From Allokutzneria sp. NRRL B-24872 (GTDB lineage: Bacteria > Actinomycetota > Actinomycetes > Mycobacteriales > Pseudonocardiaceae), in assembly GCF_002155965.1 (NCBI RefSeq), contig NZ_MUMH01000169.1, positions 1-64,000 of the forward strand: a stretch of 64,000 nt of DNA, in the 5' to 3' direction. The first letter of the stretch is position 1. Each line of letters opens with the position of its first letter. The position numbers were made by a program, and so were the translations under genes. This document shows, piece by piece, positions 62,928 to 64,000 of the stretch. The notes under the pieces were generated by a model. It searched no databases. It was not told the origin of the DNA and saw only the letters and a list, made by a program, of their open reading frames with translations.

Positions 62928-63899
62928 TCAAGCGCTGGCGGCTCGGGCGGCCGCGACGTGGCAGGCGACCTCGGTCTCCTCACCGCCGGTGAGGATGGGC
63001 ACGTCCTGCGTGCGGCAGCGGCGCTCCATCTCCTCCGGCAACCCGGCCGCCACCAAGGGACAGCGCGGGTGGAAACGACACCCGGCGGGGATGCGCGTCG
63101 GGTCCGGCGGCTCACCGGAGAGCACGATCGGCTCCTCGGTCTCCGACAGCACCGACAACAACGCCTGCGTGTACGGGTGCTTCGGCGCGGTGAGGACTTC
63201 CTCGACCGGGCCGACCTCCACGAGCCTGCCCAGGTACATCACCGCGACCCGGTCGGCGATGTTCCACGCCAGGCCCAGATCGTGCGTCACCACCAGCGCC
63301 GCGAGATCCAGGTCCTGCCGCAGCTTCAGCAGCAGAGCCAAGATCTCCCCGCGCACGGAGGCGTCCAGCGAGGCCACCGGCTCGTCGGCGATGAGCAGCT
63401 TCGGCTGCAAGGCCAGCGCGCCCGCGATCACCACGCGCTGCCGCTGCCCGCCGGAGAGCTCGTGCGGGAACGCCAGGAAGTACCGCTCCGGCGGCCGCAA
63501 ACCCGCCCGGGACAAGGCATCGGCGACCAGCTCGCGCTCATCGCCGGGCACCTTGTGGATGCGCAGCCCCTCGGCCACCGCCTCGTAGACGCTGTGCCGG
63601 GGGTTGAGCGCGCCCGTGGGGTCCTGCAACACCAGCTGCGCCTGCCTGCGGTAGGCCTTGAGGCCCTTCGCGGTGGTCGGCAGCGGCTCACCCTCGAACC
63701 GGATCACGCCCTGCGCGGGCTGGACCAGGCCCAGCAGCGAGCGGGCGAGCGAGGTCTTGCCGCAGCCGGACTCGCCGACCAGCGCCACGATCTCGCCCTT
63801 GCGCACCGTCAGGCGCACACCATCCACCGCGCGCGCCGTGGCACCACCGCGCGCGGTGAACCGCACCGACAGGTCCTCAGCCCTGATCAGCTCGCTCAT
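62928..63899 (-). CDS. Oligopeptide/dipeptide ABC transporter ATP-binding protein (OppF/DppF-like)
   Basis: Predicted 323-residue ATPase. Walker A is VGESGCGKTSLARSLLG, Q-loop VLQDPTGALNPR, signature LSGGQRQRVVIAGALAL, Walker B LLIADEPVASLDASVR and switch VVTHDLGLAWNIADR. The C-terminal oligopeptide extension has GCRFHPRCPL and RRCRTQDVP, whose Cys residues may bind an iron-sulfur cluster as in DppD/F. ATG 63899 overlaps the stop of the upstream paralogue gene, the usual DppD-DppF order. The permeases and binding protein should lie beyond the window. Confidence 0.92.
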   Translation of the reverse strand: MSELIRAEDLSVRFTARGGATARAVDGVRLTVRKGEIVALVGESGCGKTSLARSLLGLVQPAQGVIRFEGEPLPTTAKGLKAYRRQAQLVLQDPTGALNPRHSVYEAVAEGLRIHKVPGDERELVADALSRAGLRPPERYFLAFPHELSGGQRQRVVIAGALALQPKLLIADEPVASLDASVRGEILALLLKLRQDLDLAALVVTHDLGLAWNIADRVAVMYLGRLVEVGPVEEVLTAPKHPYTQALLSVLSETEEPIVLSGEPPDPTRIPAGCRFHPRCPLVAAGLPEEMERRCRTQDVPILTGGEETEVACHVAAARAASA

Positions 63900-64000
63900 A
63901 CCGGCTCCCCCGCAGGCTCTTCGATCCGCACGCACGCTGCCTGGTGGCCCGGTTCTGCTTGGCGCAGAAGCACATCCGTGCTCTCACACTCCACAGTGGA
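63896..64000 (-). CDS. Oligopeptide/dipeptide ABC transporter ATP-binding protein (OppD/DppD-like), C-terminal end only
   Basis: The window ends inside this gene. The visible 34 codons read STVECESTDVLLRQAEPGHQ and then AACVRIEEPAGEPV before the stop that overlaps the downstream ATG. The EPGHQAACVRI motif is the common C-terminal end of OppD/DppD-type ATPases, after their Cys-rich region. With its overlapping neighbour it forms the ATPase pair of a peptide importer. Confidence 0.7.
   Translation of the reverse strand, partial: STVECESTDVLLRQAEPGHQAACVRIEEPAGEPV

Overview
The window is high-GC actinomycete DNA. GTG starts, start/stop overlaps and very short spacers are frequent, and the gene families fit a member of the Pseudonocardiales: LuxR-type LAL ATPases, ECF sigma with a zinc anti-sigma factor, SNF2/SWIM pairs, many TetR pairs, and DinB and SnoaL families. 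It holds about 58 intact or partial genes and several decayed ones. No rRNA, tRNA, CRISPR array, prophage or insertion sequence was recognised. The strongest non-coding signal is a chromosome dimer resolution (dif) site at 46609-46636, which would place the window at the replication terminus.

Layout. 0-3.3 kb: a DEDD exonuclease/BRCT protein with a partner, a CsbD stress protein behind a stress-sigma-like promoter, a DinB protein and a small secreted protein. 3.3-8.6 kb: two overlapping LuxR/ATPase regulators. 8.6-13.5 kb (minus strand): a six-gene operon of ECF sigma factor, zinc anti-sigma factor, ABC ATPase and three membrane proteins. 13.7-20.2 kb: a PEP-dependent phosphotransferase like rifampin phosphotransferase, a methyltransferase, and a fusion of an EndoQ-like PHP endonuclease to a UvrD helicase. 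20.2-24.4 kb: a decayed gene, the first copy of a repeated palindrome, an NmrA/SnoaL operon facing a TetR gene, and a LysR gene. 24.5-29.7 kb: a four-gene operon that reads as lysine/pipecolate catabolism via aminoadipate semialdehyde, aminoadipate and 2-oxoadipate. 29.6-36.2 kb: a secreted protein and an FAD monooxygenase facing a TetR gene that is translationally coupled to SNF2 and SWIM genes. 36.2-43.7 kb: an NmrA enzyme behind a MerR-type promoter, two hydrolases, aminopeptidase N, a VOC/TetR pair and a PrmC-like methyltransferase. 43.8-46.5 kb: an AAA ATPase with a twice-frameshifted partner. 46.5-47.2 kb: a gene-free terminus segment with dif and several large dyads. 47.2-52.4 kb: SnoaL/TetR, DinB, RidA and small unknown genes, and an unusual AMP-forming ligase. 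52.6-58.2 kb: an ArsR/SRPBCC operon, an RND exporter, and a broken DUF1963-type gene with a duplicated tail. 58.3-64 kb: a two-component system, a P450, a PhyH-like protein, a membrane protein and the distal end of a peptide ABC transporter operon.

A recurrent theme is the small enzyme gene divergent from (or led by) its own repressor, with paired palindromic operators visible between them (22.15, 31.5, 42.15 and 53.5 kb). The organism assignment, functions and operator calls rest on motif reading only; no database search was possible.
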